A stretch of 22,630 nucleotides of DNA, taken from Saprospiraceae bacterium (lineage in GTDB: Bacteria; Bacteroidota; Bacteroidia; Chitinophagales; Saprospiraceae). The notes below the pieces were generated by a model. It was not told the origin of the DNA. It ran no database searches and was given only the letters and a program-made list of their open reading frames with translations. The position numbers and the translations under genes are program-made. Positions 22,317-22,630 of the stretch are shown in pieces. The stretch lies in NCBI GenBank assembly GCA_025455635.1, contig JALOMF010000025.1, positions 1 through 22,630 on the forward strand, given 5' to 3'. Within the stretch, counting starts at the first letter, position 1. Each line of letters begins with the position of its first letter.

Positions 22317-22625
22317 TCATGCCACTTTTGCAATGGCGTTCAAAATATTTGATTTTTTTTTCGGAACGTTGATAACACTATTGTTGAGCTTTGCTTGTTG
22401 CAATTCACTGAAAGCCTTTTTATACTCCGCATAATCCGTAAACTCCCGGAAGAAAACTGTTTCTCCTCCATCCACCTGCAATAGAATGTGAAAACATAAA
22501 TGGCTGTTCTGGTAAAAGAACTTCGTGATGACGTCCCTTACCTTGTAACCTTGAATTTCGATGCCCAAACCCATTAAAGGCTCGGCCTCTTTCAATCCAT
22601 TTATATGTCTTACTGCATTTACCAT
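22317..22625 (-). CDS. Hypothetical protein, 102 residues
   Basis: Not recognised. The frame from ATG 22625 encodes MVNAVRHINGLKEAEPLMG... with a mixed alpha/beta look: a beta-rich middle (VRDVITKFFYQNSHLCFHILLQVDGGETVFFREF) followed by a helix (DYAEYKKAFSELQQAKLNN) and a basic end (PKKKSNILNAIAKVA). No signal peptide or membrane span. The start is close to the window edge, so a slightly longer N-terminus cannot be excluded. It converges on the mazG-like gene across about 340 bp that hold a terminator and a structured stretch. Confidence 0.65.
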   Translation of the reverse strand: MVNAVRHINGLKEAEPLMGLGIEIQGYKVRDVITKFFYQNSHLCFHILLQVDGGETVFFREFTDYAEYKKAFSELQQAKLNNSVINVPKKKSNILNAIAKVA

Positions 22626-22630
22626 AATTT

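Noticed and set aside
1..22630. CRISPR array, tRNA, rRNA, toxin-antitoxin or defence cluster
   Set aside because: No regularly spaced direct repeats, no tRNA T-loop/acceptor pattern, no rRNA-like stretch and no recognised defence genes were found on either strand.

Overview
The window looks like chromosomal DNA of a member of the Bacteroidota, most plausibly a Saprospiria-type lineage. The evidence is three adjacent secreted proteins with type IX secretion (T9SS) type A sorting domains, a FecA-like TonB-dependent receptor, promoters of the Bacteroidota form TTTG-N17/18-TAnnTTTG, and the absence of Shine-Dalgarno sequences before most starts. The genus call is an inference; the phylum call is firm.

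Layout. Bases 1-1508 hold the 3' part of a TonB-dependent receptor, frameshifted at a short G run. A convergent XRE regulator follows (1576-1998, minus), with three evenly spaced TTATGC words upstream of it. Bases 2204-10461 are an accessory block of T9SS surface proteins. The first is a 1306-residue M43-metalloprotease-like/beta-helix protein, cut in two by a complete IS903-group (IS5 family) element at 4149-5309. The element has 17-bp perfect ends and a 9-bp target duplication, and its removal restores the reading frame exactly. The second is a beta-propeller-like protein with a frameshift or internal deletion. The third is intact. A short gene with two in-frame stops (10583-11059) ends the decayed part.

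From 11403 on, housekeeping genes dominate. atpD-atpC encode F1 ATP synthase beta and epsilon, with a clear promoter and terminators. A convergent minus-strand set of small membrane proteins (15495 down to 13540) includes a rhomboid protease and a YkvA/DUF1232 protein. A divergent operon carries a nitroreductase and pabB (aminodeoxychorismate synthase component I). An untidy stretch (17642-18427) has a possible structured RNA and a tiny membrane ORF. Then come three minus-strand genes: an M20D amidohydrolase, a LolA-like carrier and an alkyltransferase-like (ATL) protein. Divergent from ATL is a pair encoding a TrpF-like protein without the catalytic cysteine and a MazG-like pyrophosphohydrolase. 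The right end holds a structured intergenic region and an unrecognised 102-residue gene.

No defence island, CRISPR array, tRNA or rRNA was seen. The most notable items are the IS-split secreted pseudoprotease, the TrpF-like protein lacking its active-site cysteine, palindromic repeats placed in frame inside coding genes (pabB and a T9SS sorting domain), and two intergenic regions with nested helices that could be unrecognised RNAs. Four loci in the first 11 kb are disrupted. The two frameshifts may be sequencing errors; the IS insertion and the double nonsense mutation are harder to explain that way.
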